Shown here: positions 45,646 through 57,270 of the stretch, piece after piece
Layout: every line of letters begins with the position of its first letter
How positions within the stretch are numbered: the stretch's first letter is position 1
From: Rostratula benghalensis
Lineage: Eukaryota > Chordata > Aves > Charadriiformes > Rostratulidae
Reading direction: 5' to 3'
Assembly (NCBI GenBank): GCA_013399305.1
Contig: VXAI01000015.1
Location: 5,573,044 to 5,637,043 of the forward strand
Length of the DNA: 64,000 nucleotides
Translations under genes and position numbers: made by a program
The notes under the pieces: generated by a model
What the model was told of the DNA's origin: nothing
Database searches by the model: none
The model's input: the letters and a program-made list of their open reading frames with translations, nothing else

Positions 45646-47949
45646 GGTGTCGCTATGGGGAGCTTTGTAAGGGGTGGGAGGGAGCATGCATTGATTTTAC
45701 TGTTGATGGTGATTTAATTGCTGGAACAAACAAGGGGTTTGCTTTTCCACACCTAGAAGATGCGCTTTGCTCCCCTCAAAATCTCCAATTTGCAATTATT
45801 TAAAATTGCTGTGGGCTAAAATGCACTTTATAGATGTCATTGATCTTCCTAATCTCTTGCCTGCCTGGAGATAGCCTCCATACAATTGTGATTACAAAAT
45901 TTACCTGCTGATGCAATGTTTTTTAGAACATTGGAGTGGTTTCATTGCCCTGAGTGGGGTTTGCCACAAGGGCTGGCTTCCCCAGCTCCCATGGAGACAA
46001 ACTGGCAGGAAAGAAAACAAAAAAGAGATGGATTTATTTAATTTTCCCCAGAAAAGATAGATTTGAAGCTTGCTGATGGTTTTTGACACCAGTTGTGGGC
46101 TGAAAGCACCAGAGGAGAACCCAGGGAAGAGGGGTGGGATCCCCTCTTCAGGGCTTCCTGCCACAGGCTTTTGGTCTGACTTTTTTTGCTGAGCATGGCC
46201 ACAAATATGAGCAACATTTCATCTTGAGCGTGTCGCCTGGAGCAGCATAAATGAGCTGGAAGCTGTGATTTACGGCTGGATTTAACAGTAGGTTATAGGG
46301 GAATGGCTCTGGCTAGTGCCCATAAAGCCTGTGGGTGATGGAGGTAGAGGAGAGGGAGGGGAAAGCTGCGCTGACCTAGCTGCCGGGGAGGTCAGCCAGG
46401 GTACCAAAGTGGAGATTTCTGGCCCAGAAAGTTTTTCCAGCCCCTCACGTGCACCCTGTCCTCACCACAAGCTTGGAGCTGCAGGGGAGCTTCTGCTTTT
46501 AGCTGAGGGTGGAAGTTTGGACACATCAGAAGGGACACCAACACCAAGCCGGCTTGTTTTGTTTTCTGGGTAGTTTGGCAAAATAATGGCTTTGGGGAAA
46601 CAGGAACATGATGAGTCCAAAGGTTTGGCTTGGGGAGAGATGTGAAGAGCTTTAAACCTCCTAACAGGTCTGGGAAGGAGATGCTGATGCTCCTCCTGCA
46701 TCTGTTGGGTCGGATGCAGGTGCTGGGTCCCAGCAGTGCCTTGGGGAGGTCTGTGACCCCTCTGCTGGCCATCACCCCCCTCCTCCTTTCCTCGGGGCAG
46801 ACCCACACCATGCACTGTGCTGGGGTCCCCAGACTCCCCCTACTCTGTGCACTGGGTTCACTGGTGCCCTAGTGCAGGGTGACGCTCACAATAAGCTGCA
46901 TCTCTTTGGCATTGCAGCTCCCTGCTGGGCATCTTCACTCCTGCTGGATCCATATGGCCCTGCTAAATGCATATGGCCTTATGAGTTATGTATTGAGGGG
47001 ACCAGTTGCATTGCAGCTGTTTGCAGGCCGTTGTGTTTGTGGCTCTGCCACTAAACCACATGCCCATTGTCTTCCCACCCTCTTCTTCCAGACCCCGGCA
47101 CTGGGAATAACCGGCATTTTTTCAGGAGGGAGGGGAAAAAAAAGGGATAACAGCCCTTTGCTGCTACAGCAGAGGCTCGGTGTACCTCTCCCTGGGTGCT
47201 GCCACCTCAAGCCACAGCCACGCGTGAAAGGGGCCCTGTGCTGCCCTGACCTGCTCCAACGTCACAACCTCCACACTGCAGCTGGAGACAGAAAAGAGGT
47301 TTAGAAATCTGCTTAGAAGTCTGGCTCATTAATACCCTGCCCAAAGCTTTTATCAAATAATTAGCTTTTGTATTGCACTTCCCAGTCAGCAATAAATAAA
47401 TAAAGAGGCAGATAAAACGAGCATTACACTTAAGCTGTGCTTTTGGGAATGGTTCCTCTGACCCTGCCTGAGGCCACTTCTCTGGGCCCTGAGTCTGGGA
47501 TGCTGGCCCCTTGGCATGGGGCTGGCAAGAGGCACAGGGATCTGAGTGGTTCCTCCTGAATTTGGCAGGTGGGGTGAGTCCTGCCTGCCTTGATGTGATG
47601 GGAGCTTTGGTCTGGCTTTGCTTGTTGGAATGTGCTGTCCCTGCTGGACATGCGGTGGATTGGGAGGAGAGACATGACGTGTGGTGGTGGCAGCATCTTC
47701 CCCCTCTCCCCACCAGTGGCTTGGGTTTGGTCCCATGGTGTCTGGGAAACACCAAACTGTAGGTGAGAACATCCCTGCTGCCACGCAATGCCTCCATGCC
47801 AGGCTCTATGTGAGCTCAAATGGGTACCATGGGGTGGGTCAGTGATGCTGAATGACCCTCCTGCCCTCAGGATGTCCCTTGTCTCGCTGCTCTCCACCAC
47901 TGTCTGGCAGCCACGTGGTGGATTGAGCTGGGACTGTACATGTGTCAAA
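45646..47949. other. Unique non-coding sequence with minor AT-rich patches
   Basis: An AT-rich patch at about 45700-45925 (GATTTAATTGC, GCAATTATTTAAAATTGC) continues the previous cluster weakly, and a small one lies at 47325-47415. The rest is GC-richer DNA with overlapping frames of up to 196 codons on both strands (47207-47948). None is recognisable. Confidence 0.42.
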
Positions 47950-49580
47950 GCTGCAGTTGCTATTTGGGCTGTTTATCTTGTTTGGTCTAATTATGCCAAG
48001 AAAGTAATTATAATTTTATGCTCTTTGGATTAACGTTCTTGCCCAGGGCACCATAATTAGTGTACGGTTTGTAGTTTAATGATTCTGAGCACAGTCAATG
48101 CAAACTTTCTAACTGTAAATCAGGGGACTCAGGACGTGGGGACTGACATGATAGTGGCTGTTCTGGAGAAATAAACGTTTTTCTCCCTGCTTGGAAGCTG
48201 GGCATTCAGCTTCACAGCACCCTTGAGCTCTCACTCTGTCCTGACGCAACCAAGACGCTGCTGAGGAATTGCAATGAGCCCTCTTTTGAGTCCAGAAAGT
48301 CTCTCCGAGGGTGTCCACTACTCTGCAGGGACCCCATGGGGCGTTATTCTATGCCGCTCCTTAGCCCTTCACCCCCTTGCCCCAGTGCCACTGCAGAGCC
48401 ATCCTGCTCAGGGGAGCACACACCACCCCCCAGCCACCGTGGGAAATGGGATCCAGCATATCCCTGGAAGTTTTCCCAGGTCTCTCTGAGGAGCAGGCTA
48501 TTTGGATAATGATAATCTCTCCTTTAGCCCCAGCTATTAGTTGCTTTAAGCATCTTTTCTTTCTTGATATTATTATTAGTGGTGGCCAGGGATGTCTATG
48601 CTAAAGTAGTGTGGGGCTCAGTTTGGAGGTGCTGCAGGCCAGGTTTTGAAGGACTGTGGCACTCCATCTTTACCATGGGGTTAATTGATATTTTAAAGAC
48701 CATTGATACTGATATTCTTGATATTTTAACAAAAACTGTTATCCAACACACTGAGCTCCTGCAAACCCGCAGCTCCACCCGCCTTGAGTCTTCTCATTGA
48801 GGGGTATTGGTGGAGCCAGACACCCCCAACTCATCCCCAGTGTCCACTGCCATCCTCCCAGTTTTTATTTATTGCTCGTTAGGCTGGCAATGAGCTCAGA
48901 GCCTTCGTGAGACGCCGAGCGGCCAGACTGCAGTCGGCTTGACTTGACAGATTGTTTGGGTCGGATCAGAAGCTCCCGGGAGAGTTTCACAATTCCTTTT
49001 CCACTGGAACATGTCATTAATTCATTAGCAAATTGTTAACAGAATCAGGGTCTGTGGTTTTAACTGAAGGGTATTCTCCTGATAAATGTCACGGCTTTCC
49101 TTGAGCACAAGTCCAGGGGAAGGTTAAAGACACTGGGTGTCTCACCGTGCTCATTCGGTTTCCATAGAGTTTTTCCTTGCAGCTGGTAGCAGTCTGTGCA
49201 CAATCCATTGGGCCTTGCAGTGACTCCTGCCACCACCATCCCGGGATAGTCCAGGTCCCCAAAGATGCTGTATGTTCTCCCAGACCCCCACGGCGCTCAC
49301 AGCAATATTCCCAGAGGCATAAAAAGCTATTTGCACCTAAAGCCCCTCCATCCTGCATCCGTCTCCTTTTCTTCGCAGTGACTAGGACCAGTGCTGCAGG
49401 TGGAATGGTTGGGGTGGGTGCTGTTTTTCCTTGGGGACAGCTGAGCTGCCCTAAGTGAGTTTGAAGCCTTTAGCAGAGTATAAATTGCATGTGAAGAGCA
49501 GCTATTTGATTTTGTGCCGGGGCAATTAAATTTTCATGCCGTTTTTGAAAGGCTGTCTTAAAAACAAAACATTACCATAA
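47950..49580. promoter_or_regulatory. Series of candidate conserved non-coding patches
   Basis: Four AT-rich patches are separated by GC-richer DNA. About 47955-48125 has GGTCTAATTATGCC, AGTAATTATAATTTTATG and AGTTTAATGATTC. About 48485-48760 has TTGATATTTTAA twice, at 48685-48696 and 48718-48729. About 48850-49085 has GTCATTAATTCATTAGC and AAATTGTTAACAG. About 49470-49565 has GGGGCAATTAAATTTTCATGCC. No frames of note. The spacing and word types resemble clustered enhancers. Confidence 0.34.
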
Positions 49581-49583
49581 CCC

Positions 49584-49622
49584 GGGGAAGGGATGCGGGG
49601 AAGGGATGCAGGGAAGGGTGAG
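49584..49622 (+). repeat. 13-bp tandem repeat, three copies
   Basis: Units GGGGAAGGGATGC at 49584-49596 and 49597-49609, then a diverged AGGGAAGGGTGAG at 49610-49622. A small purine-rich minisatellite. Confidence 0.9.
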
Positions 49623-50347
49623 GTATCTCACTTTGCTGCCAAGTCTTAACCTCAGGTTTTCTTTCATCTGCTGGGGAAGGTGGACTTCCTGATGTCAGGA
49701 GCTGGGCTGGGGTTAACTTGTGCTGGTGGCACCACGACTCTGCCAGCTCCCAGCGCTGGGGCCACAGCACAGTGGTTTGGAAATGGGATGGAGAATGAGC
49801 TCACCCGATGGAAAGGAGCCAGCCTGCACAAGTGGTGGGGAAGCTTTTTACACCATTAAGCAAGCCATGCCTTTCTGTATTTTTTTTTTCCTTTTCCCCT
49901 GGCTCTGGTCTGCAGCCAGCAGAGCCCCAGGGAACACTGCGTCCAGCAAGCCAGGGACTCCCAACTTCTGCTGACACTCAGACACACAGTCCTGTGGCAG
50001 GGTATCTCAGTAAGGAATCATGATTTCTCCCTTCCTGTAGTTCACCGTGGCTGAATCAATTTTTCTCCTCCACCCTTCGCTGAGGGTTAGAGCTGTGCTG
50101 AGCTCTGCAGTCACTGCTGTCTTTCTTTCCAGCGGTGGCTGCATTTCAGGAAAGTAATGAAGTGCTGATTTTCCTTAATTGGCCTCTCAAATATGCTGAT
50201 TCACTCTTAAGGATCTCAGGTTAAAAAGAAAGCCATTGCCCATTATTATTGGTGCTATGCTTCATGGCCAGTGCAGGCATAGAGGAAGGTTTCAGGGCTT
50301 GAGCTGGATTTTCTGAACTTGCTTGTGATTTACTGTCCCTGGGCGCT
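49623..50347. other. Unique non-coding sequence, nothing recognised
   Basis: Mixed composition with small overlapping frames. No exon or repeat was recognised before the CR1 3' end. Confidence 0.5.
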
Positions 50348-50447
50348 CGTCTAATCCAGTTGAAGTTGTCCCTGCTCATTGCAGAGGGCTTGGACTGGAT
50401 GACCTCTAAATGTCCCTTGCAACCCAAACCATTCTATGATTCCATGG
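50348..50447 (+). mobile_element. CR1 LINE 3'-end fragment, plus strand
   Basis: From GTCTAATCCAGTTGAAG, through CCTGCTCATTGCAGAGGGCTTGGACTGGATGACC-type sequence, to the tail ATTCTATGATTCCATGG. It closely follows the CR1 3' untranslated end, including the LINE-type tail repeats. About 100 bases remain, a strongly 5'-truncated copy. Confidence 0.93.
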
Positions 50448-52417
50448 TGTCCTTCAACTGGCAAGACAGACATGCAGGGGTCAGACTGATTTTTGGAAGT
50501 GCCTCAGTTGTTAAGTGCCTCCATCAGGCAGTGCTGGCATGGAGCTGGGTGCCACTGTGGTCCCAGCCCTGGTAAACCCATGGGAGAAGCTGGGAGGTGG
50601 AAACCCGACCCTGGGACATGGGGCTGGTGCAGGGGTACTGGAACCAGAAGCTGTGGCTGCAGTCATCCACACATGAGCCAGAGCAGGCATGTCAGAGCCC
50701 CTGTGCACTGGGAAGCTTGAAAACACACCAGATAAAAACACTTCCCATCACTTCACAGTGAGGAGCTGTCCTGTTTGCACTCCCCTTCCTGATGCATCTG
50801 GAGAGATGTCCTAATGTGGAGCCCCAGGGAAGAACAGCATTTGCATTTTAAGGATGACATTGGGTGTATGGACCCGGTGAGCTCCTGACGGGCTGACCCA
50901 GCCATAAGAACAGTCATTTCAAGTTAATGAGAGGTGACGGGGAAAGGACACTGTGGCATGCTCTTTGCCATGCTCCTGGCTGCCTGGCAGCTCAATGCAG
51001 GACATGCCCCACCACGGCTAGGGGACGAGTGATGCCACCAGCCTGCCCGGGAGCCTGGCAGCAGGAGAAAAGGCATTAATAACCTTCCCCAAGCTGAAGA
51101 GCTGGCGGGCGTGCATCGCTCTGGGAGGCTGTGGCAGGGCAGCAGCCCTTCACCGCCGAGCCGAGTAATTTGATGGGATGGGTAGTTAGTGTTTCAGGGA
51201 CAGCGGCAACGGCACCGCAGAGCTCCTGGCTACATCATTTGATGGAGGAGAGAGTGCCTCATCTCAGGGAGGGTGACCCTGCCCTGCACCCCTAGAGCTC
51301 TGTCCCTCATCTGTCACCCTGCCTCAGGCTTTGGGACACGTGCAGCCTTGTAATGGGGGCGGAGGGCTGATTTTGAGCAGGACATCCACGTGTTATTGCA
51401 CTAGGAATCATGATTTCACAGGAGGAGCGAGGTTGAATCCGTAGCCAATGTCTTGGCAGAGGCTTTGCAAGGCGTCTCTCTGCCTGGCAGTGCAGGGCCA
51501 GGCAGGGACAAACACACTCAGCCAGCGCAGAGGGGGAACGGGTTCCTCTCCAGAGTTTGCATCTTATTTGGCTTGCTTGGGAAACAGCATCTGCGGGGAA
51601 GGGCAGGGGTGGGAGTGCTGCCTTCAGTTGTGTTCGTGCCACCGCCGCGGGGTGGCCCAACTGGCTGAGGAAAGAAATCCAGTCCCAGATTTCACTCACA
51701 GTAAGTGCCCATCCTGGGAAGCAAGTTTTGGGAGGAATGAGGTGGGTGAGCACTCGTGTGAGTGCGGAGGAGCCCAGCCGGCGGCCGAGCAGCTGGAGCC
51801 CAGCCCTAGGCACAGCTGCAGGGAGTTAAGTTACCCGGCTTCCAAAATTACATTTTTCTGTGGTTCCCTCATTTGAATGTGGAATAATGTAGATATTGTG
51901 AGCAGAGCCTGCCTGGGAGGTGCTTGTAAAACCAAGCCTATGGCGGGTGTGCTTTGCTGGGTGGTGGTGGTGTGGTGGGGAGGGGGTCCTGGCTGCATGC
52001 GAGGCTCCGGGTGGAAGCTTGAATCCAGCCAGTCACTTTGCAGGGAACGGAGTCTGGGATCAGGAATCTGGATGCCAACTTTGCATGTGGGGCCAAAACC
52101 AGAGCACCCCACCAGAATATCCTCTCTGGGTGTCTTAGATGGTTTGGGAAGAAGACAAACATTAAAAAGGCATTGCCAGGGATGGCACAACTGCAGAGGT
52201 GCCATAAGCTGCCTCCGAAAACAGTCTGCACACAGCAAAGGGACACAACCTATGCTGTCCCTTGCCCAGCATGGGCAGAACATGAGCAACAGCATCCCCT
52301 CCAGCCTCCTGCTCCCTCTGCTTGTTGAATGAAACCCTGGTCCACTATGGGGGTGAAGATTTCAGCGGGTGACACCAGAGGGTGCAAAATAAGGTCCTTG
52401 GGTGCATGATTCACAGG
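50448..52417. other. Unique non-coding sequence, nothing recognised
   Basis: GC-richer sequence with CpG-containing stretches near 51165-51180 and 51760-51790. Frames of 142 (+) and 168 (-) codons overlap at about 51307-51876, and 151 (+) and 154 (-) at about 51831-52332. Opposed overlapping frames without known domains argue for chance. No RNA gene or repeat was recognised. Confidence 0.5.
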
Positions 52418-52655
52418 ATATTAGGATAGTTTGTGTTGTGAGGGACACTGAAAGGTCATCTAGTCTAACTCCCCTGCAATGAGCATCTTCATTGAGCATT
52501 TTCAACTAGATCAGGTGCCTCGGAGGCCCTTTGAACCTGACCTTGAATGATTCCAGGGATGGGGTATCTACCACCCGGTTGAGCATTTCCCCACCCACGT
52601 CATAGAAAATTTCTTCCCTATATCTAGTCTGAAACTACCCTCTTTCAGTTTGAGC
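52418..52655 (-). mobile_element. CR1 LINE fragment, minus strand
   Basis: The segment contains AAAGGTCATCTAGTCTAACTCCCCTGCAATGAGC-like sequence, then TTTTCAACTAGATCAGGTGCC, GACCTTGAATGATTCCAGGGATGGGG, and ATTTCTTCCCTATATCTAGTCTGAAAC. It is the reverse complement of about 240 bases of the CR1 3' region covering the last ORF2 codons and the 3' end. The terminal tail repeats are lost or diverged. Homology fades after about 52655. Confidence 0.92.
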
Positions 52656-53890
52656 TCATGCACTAGCAGGGACGTACACTTACCGTCCCCATATTCCAGG
52701 GCATCCCTCTGGTTGTCCTGAGTGAGATCTTTGCTGAAGGAGCAGCTTGGTGACAGAGGGGCCTCTATGCATGTATTGTCCCCACACGTGAAGGGGAGAT
52801 GCTTTCACAGTTCCCAGGAGGGGATTGCTGACGGCAGGCATGTTGGCTTAGAACAGAATGATTTTGAAGGTGGATTTATACAGCTTAATCTCTGAACTCT
52901 TGTGTTATACATGCAATAGCCCAGCTTTACAGCTGTCAGGCTGCCAACCCCCCCCGGGGCCAGGTCCCGGACAGGTTCCTCCACACAAACAAGTTGGACT
53001 GTGCTGACGGATGCAAAACCCCGTTAACAGGACGTTCAGCATTTCTCTCATTCCAGAGATGCCTGCAAGGTTTCAGGACAGACCAAAAGGCAGCCATGTC
53101 AGGGAAGCCAGCACTCACAAATACTTCCCATTCCAGACCATAACTCAGGCTTATTTTAACCACTCAGTGCCCATTTTTATCATCCTGCCAGCACAGAGCC
53201 CACGGGAGGGTCCTGGGTTGCACCCAGTGGCGTTGAGCTGGTGGGATGGTCCTGTTCCCTTGCTGCTGGTCACCTTCATGGATTGCTTCTACCTTTTGAA
53301 TGGGGAGGAGACCCACATGGGGACAGGAGTGGGTGCCTTCCCTGTTGTTCTGGGGTGTGCCTGGTGGCCTCAGGAGCTGGGGACGTATCTGTGCCCCACC
53401 ACACTGGGTTCACAGCTCTGGGTGAAAGCTCTACACCCATCTCCGGCCAGCGCTGAGAGCTGGACATGGGGCAATGTTGGGTTTCCAAATACAGCAATTC
53501 CTTCTGCCACCTCCCGTGTTCCAAGACACTCCTTGTTTCACGGCCTGCTGTGTACCGTGTCTGTCTGTATGACATTCCCAAAGTCTTGATCCTATTGAAT
53601 GCATTTCCCAAACACCTGTGCTTTACCCCACACTGCAGCCAAACAAGGTCCTCAGTCATAAAGGATTGCAAGATGATGGGTGAACTTCAGCTCAGCCTTG
53701 CCTCGACTGACACGGTGGCTGTCCCCAGGCTGGCATCAAGAGGGCAAGGCAGGAGCACCAAGGCTGGGCAAGCAGGAGAAGCTGCTCCACAGGACCACAG
53801 CTTTTGCAAATGAGCACAGCATCTTGAATGTCCTCCATGGGCACAGAGCTGTGAGGTGGGGAGGAGGCTCCAGTCCCCACGCAGAGCGAG
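52656..53890. other. Unique non-coding sequence, nothing recognised
   Basis: GC-richer sequence. A 192-codon + frame (53011-53589) overlaps a 131-codon minus frame and shows no domain I know. No splice signals or repeats could be assigned. Confidence 0.48.
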
Positions 53891-54115
53891 TGCTACCACT
53901 TCAAAATTAAATGCAGTTACCATAGAAATATTAATTGGGAACAAAATCTGAAGATGACACTTAAGCAGAAGATGGAGCGTTACGGAGAGATGAGGACAGT
54001 GATGAAAATAGAACAGTTAAAAGGAAAATTCTTCAAAGGAAGTATCATGTAGGTGAATATTTAATGCACAATCAGCAGGTTCCCACGTCAGCAGTGCTTT
54101 TAATATTGTAGGGTA
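53891..54115. promoter_or_regulatory. Candidate conserved non-coding element (short)
   Basis: About 220 bases of A-rich unique sequence, with AAAATTAAATGCAG, GAAATATTAATTGGG, GAACAGTTAAAAGG and TATTTAATGCAC. No frame of note. Texture suggests a small conserved element. Confidence 0.28.
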
Positions 54116-55300
54116 AAGGATGGGAAGTGCTTGCTAGAGGACAGAGCACTCTCCTCCTCAGACAAGGTCAGTGGGTGCTGGAGGGTGAGTCTGAGGAGGG
54201 TTCCTGCAATGGCAGCAGGTTTCTGCTCTCACCTGCAAAGGTGCTGGGGTGCAGGAGATGGCCAGGTGCCATCTCCGCTGACGGGCACCAGCCTCTGAGC
54301 CCCACATTGTGCTCATTTGATGATTTGCAACCAACCCATAACCCAAAAGTCAGATCAGGCATATGATGGACGTCCTCATCACAGTCTGGATTCTCTGCCT
54401 GGAGGCAGAGACTGGCTGGAGATTCCCAGCACACATCTGAGTCTGGGCCTCCTCCTCCTGGGAACATTTGCATGGAAGGGAGGGAAAAGCTCCCAGCCCT
54501 GCCAGACAATGTGGGGGAACCAGCTCTTTCAGGTCCCTCTTGCCCCAAAACCGTTGCTTGGCTGGGGTTTTTTGGGAACACGTCTAAGACACTTTCATAA
54601 GCAGAGAGGGTTTTTTAGGTGAAACAGGGCTGAAGCAAGGCATAGTGGTGTCCCACTGAGCAAAAATTCTGCTGGGACCCTGCTACAAGGGATACCCAGA
54701 GCTCTCCAGGGATGGATGTGCTGTTGGCCCACTGCTTCTCATGGTGGTACTGTCATCAGTGGGGAAAAGAAAAAGGATGTTCTTGTAGAAAAATAATTAT
54801 TTATTTTTCCAAAAAAATAAGGAGATGATAATAATAATCAGCCCTCTTTTAGGCAAGGTTCAGCCCAGTGAGAGGAAGGGCAGCTCCATCCTACCACCCG
54901 TCGTGCTCTCACCCTGCCAGCTCCAACCTGATAAGCAGCGGCTCCTGTTTTTCCCAGAGAAGATGGTTTCTCTTCCAGGCTGTTGTCAGCCTCTCATTCC
55001 TTTCCTCCCTCTGCTTTGGGAAGGTGTCTCCTGGGGACTGTGGTGTGGGAGCTGTGTTGGGATGAGGATGGGGATGATCATGGAGCATCTCACACAGCAC
55101 CACAATGGTGGTGACCACAGACAATCAGAGAAAGCTCAGCCACTGTCCTATCACCCTGCCAGGCCAGCAAGAGAGGGATGTGGCGTGGGGCCGGCAGCTC
55201 TCTCTGTCCTCTCCTCGGTGTCAGGCGGCCTGGAGGGAGCGGAGCGGCTGTGACCTGGCAGGGAACAGCAGCTGCCTGGGCGCATCCGTCTCCGCCGATC
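54116..55300. other. Unique non-coding sequence, nothing recognised
   Basis: GC-richer DNA with an AT-rich A/T run near 54788-54840. Overlapping chance frames on both strands. No repeats or RNA genes were recognised. Confidence 0.5.
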
Positions 55301-55708
55301 CTTCCACTTAAAAGGAGGGAGGATTACAATGAAGTCGTACTTTTCCCATGAACCACCTCCCACTGTGTTATGCTCTGAAGTTAATTGCAAATGAGGAGAT
55401 GGAAATAGCTTATTTTGACTTTCCTTAAGCAGTGCTTCATTGATTTCCGCCCCCCCCCCTTTTTTTTTTTTTGTGTCTCGTGAGGCAGGCCTGTATCTAT
55501 TGGAAAATAGCAATTATTTCTGTAATTCCCTAGAATTAGTGGAATTAGTTGAATGGGGAAAATTTGAAGCAAAATGCTGATAGAAATGTGCTTAAGTTGG
55601 AAGCACCATGCACGTCACAGCGGAGCATCGGGCTCTCCTCCTCTATCCCTAGGCGTTAAAAAGCTCAACAGAGATTTCTTGAAGAATAGTCAAAGATAAC
55701 TCAGTTAT
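55301..55708. promoter_or_regulatory. Weak AT-rich candidate patch with C/T tract
   Basis: AT-richer unique DNA, including GAAGTTAATTGCAAATGAGG, AATAGCAATTATTTCTG and GGAATTAGTTGAATGG. It is interrupted by the C10-T13 tract at 55450-55472 and borders a CR1 copy on the right. Regulatory role is inference. Confidence 0.24.
55450..55472 (+). repeat. C10-T13 homopyrimidine tract
   Basis: Ten Cs run directly into thirteen Ts. Simple sequence. Confidence 0.88.
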
Positions 55709-56147
55709 GGCCACAAAAATGATCAGCAAACTGGAACACCTCTCTTGTGAGGAAAAGCTGAGAGAGTTGGGGTTGTTCAGCCTGGAGAAGGGAGGGCTCA
55801 AGTGAGACCTTATTGCAGCCTTTCAGTACTTAAAGGGGGCTTATAAGAAAGAACAGAATTGACTTTTCAGCAGGGCTTGTTGTGTTAGGACAAGGGGTAA
55901 TGGTTTTAAGCTAAAAGTGGGGAGATTTAGACTAGATATAAGGGAAAAAATTTACAATGAAGGTGGTGAAACACTGGCTCAGGTTGCCCAGAGAGGTGGC
56001 AGATGCACCATCTCTGGGAACATTCCAGGTCAGGTTGGACGGGGCTCTGAGCAACCTGATCCAGTTGAACATGTTCCTGCTCATTGCAGGAGGTTTGGAC
56101 CAGATGATCTTCAAAGGTCTCTTCTAGTCACAGATTCTGTTCTGTGG
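55709..56147 (+). mobile_element. CR1 LINE, 5'-truncated, plus strand
   Basis: It begins at GGCCACAAAAATGATCAGC and follows the CR1 consensus: GAGTTGGGGTTGTTCAGCC, CAGTACTTAAAGGGGGC, TTTAGACTAGATATAAGG, then GCTCTGAGCAACCTGATCC. It ends in a degenerate tail (ATTCTGTTCTGTGG). Short CR1 ORF2 C-terminal words such as VVKHWLRLPREV are still readable, but frame breaks separate them. An open frame that starts inside it at 55917 merely runs out of the element into unique DNA. Confidence 0.95.
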
Positions 56148-56489
56148 TGGGAGCCTGTACAGCCAGACCTGCTTGTCCCGAGGTGGAGAGTAGATGCACC
56201 ATTGCCTTCCACAAGCTGCTGTTGGGCTGCAGATGTGGCTGTGGACATCCTGAGTAGCTCTGCAGATCTGGTAGAGGCTACAATAACAGGGCTGATGATG
56301 GGCCCATCTTTTTCTTCTGAAAAAGGAGATAAAAAACCACACCAGCCACTTTCGTTAAATGAAACAAGATTGGAGTGGCCCATTCTGGGCTTCTCCTGCA
56401 GCATGCAGGGCATGATCCAGGTCTTGGGATCCTTGGTTCTGCCAAAGATTTGGGGCTCATGTTCTTCATTTAAAAAAAAAATAAAGATC
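56148..56489. other. Unique spacer, nothing recognised
   Basis: GC-richer sequence between the CR1 copy and an AT-rich block. A + frame continues from the CR1 and a 100-codon minus frame opposes it. Neither resembles a known protein once outside the CR1. Confidence 0.5.
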
Positions 56490-57270
56490 CTGTGGTATTT
56501 TTAATAACCTGCTGGTTTAACTCAATTATGAGAGCATAATTAACTTGCTGAGATGAAACAGGAGATAAACCTTTCATATTTTTTTTTTCTTGAAGGATGC
56601 TGCAGATAGATTTTGAACTTTGTATTCAATTACTTAAAAGAGAAAAAAATTAACAGGTTTCTGATGAGAAAAGCATACTACCTCCTTCATAAAGAGAGAT
56701 TTATTAAGGATAGTGAACGAGCGTACCTCAGGGCTCAATCATCTACTGTTTTTTTTTCAAGGGGTGATTCAATTACTTTAAGATGTGTAGCCTAAAAGAA
56801 CAAACCGGGCTCTGTTACTTGGCAAATTAATCAAGTTCCTTTAGTGGTTTCTCAGGGTTAATAATTTCATTTAGACGGCCTTCTGTTTCGTGGTTTCATC
56901 CCTACCAAGAAAACTCTCAAACGAGAGGGAGGGAAAAAAAAGTGCTATTCATTTTCTGTACGAGGCAGCCGACGTGACCGTGACGGGAGAAGTTTTTCCG
57001 AAATCAGCTCACTCAGAGGTGCCTGTGAAAGCAGCAACTGGTTGGACGATATTAAAAAAAAAAAAAAAAAAAAAAAAGTGTTAAGGGTAATATTTTCACT
57101 GTGTAAAAAGGCCATTTGGATTTGTTGTCATCTGCAAAGGGCTGTGGATTTTATTCATAATTACTGCGAATGACGTTCTCTGGCTAGCGCGAGCCAATCC
57201 TGAAAATGTCACCAATTTTTAACACATTTTTCTCTTGAATATTCATAGCTCTGCTATTTGGTACAGATGG
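56490..57270. promoter_or_regulatory. Candidate conserved non-coding element (strong texture)
   Basis: About 780 bases of AT-rich unique DNA. It has CTGGTTTAACTCAATTATG, GAGCATAATTAACTTGC, GGCAAATTAATCAAG, GGGTTAATAATTTCATTTAG and TTTATTCATAATTACTGCG. The right end is a varied stretch with GCTAGCGCGAGCC and TTGAATATTCATAGC. An A24 run sits at 57054-57077. Stops in all frames. Words are rich in TAAT cores and AATTA, as in many homeodomain-bound enhancers. No repeat family is recognisable. Confidence 0.42.
57054..57077 (+). repeat. Poly(A), 24 bases
   Basis: Uninterrupted A24 inside the candidate element. No retroelement body or processed gene copy was recognised upstream, so a simple expansion is most likely. 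Confidence 0.92.

Noticed and set aside
47207..47797. 196-codon minus-strand frame
   Set aside because: It overlaps other open frames on both strands, has no recognisable domain and no visible gene context.
53011..53589. 192-codon + strand frame
   Set aside because: It is opposed by a 131-codon minus frame; composition is ordinary and no family is recognisable.
55917..56504. 195-codon frame as a host gene
   Set aside because: It begins inside a CR1 copy, shifts frame relative to CR1 ORF2 and then runs into unrelated unique DNA.
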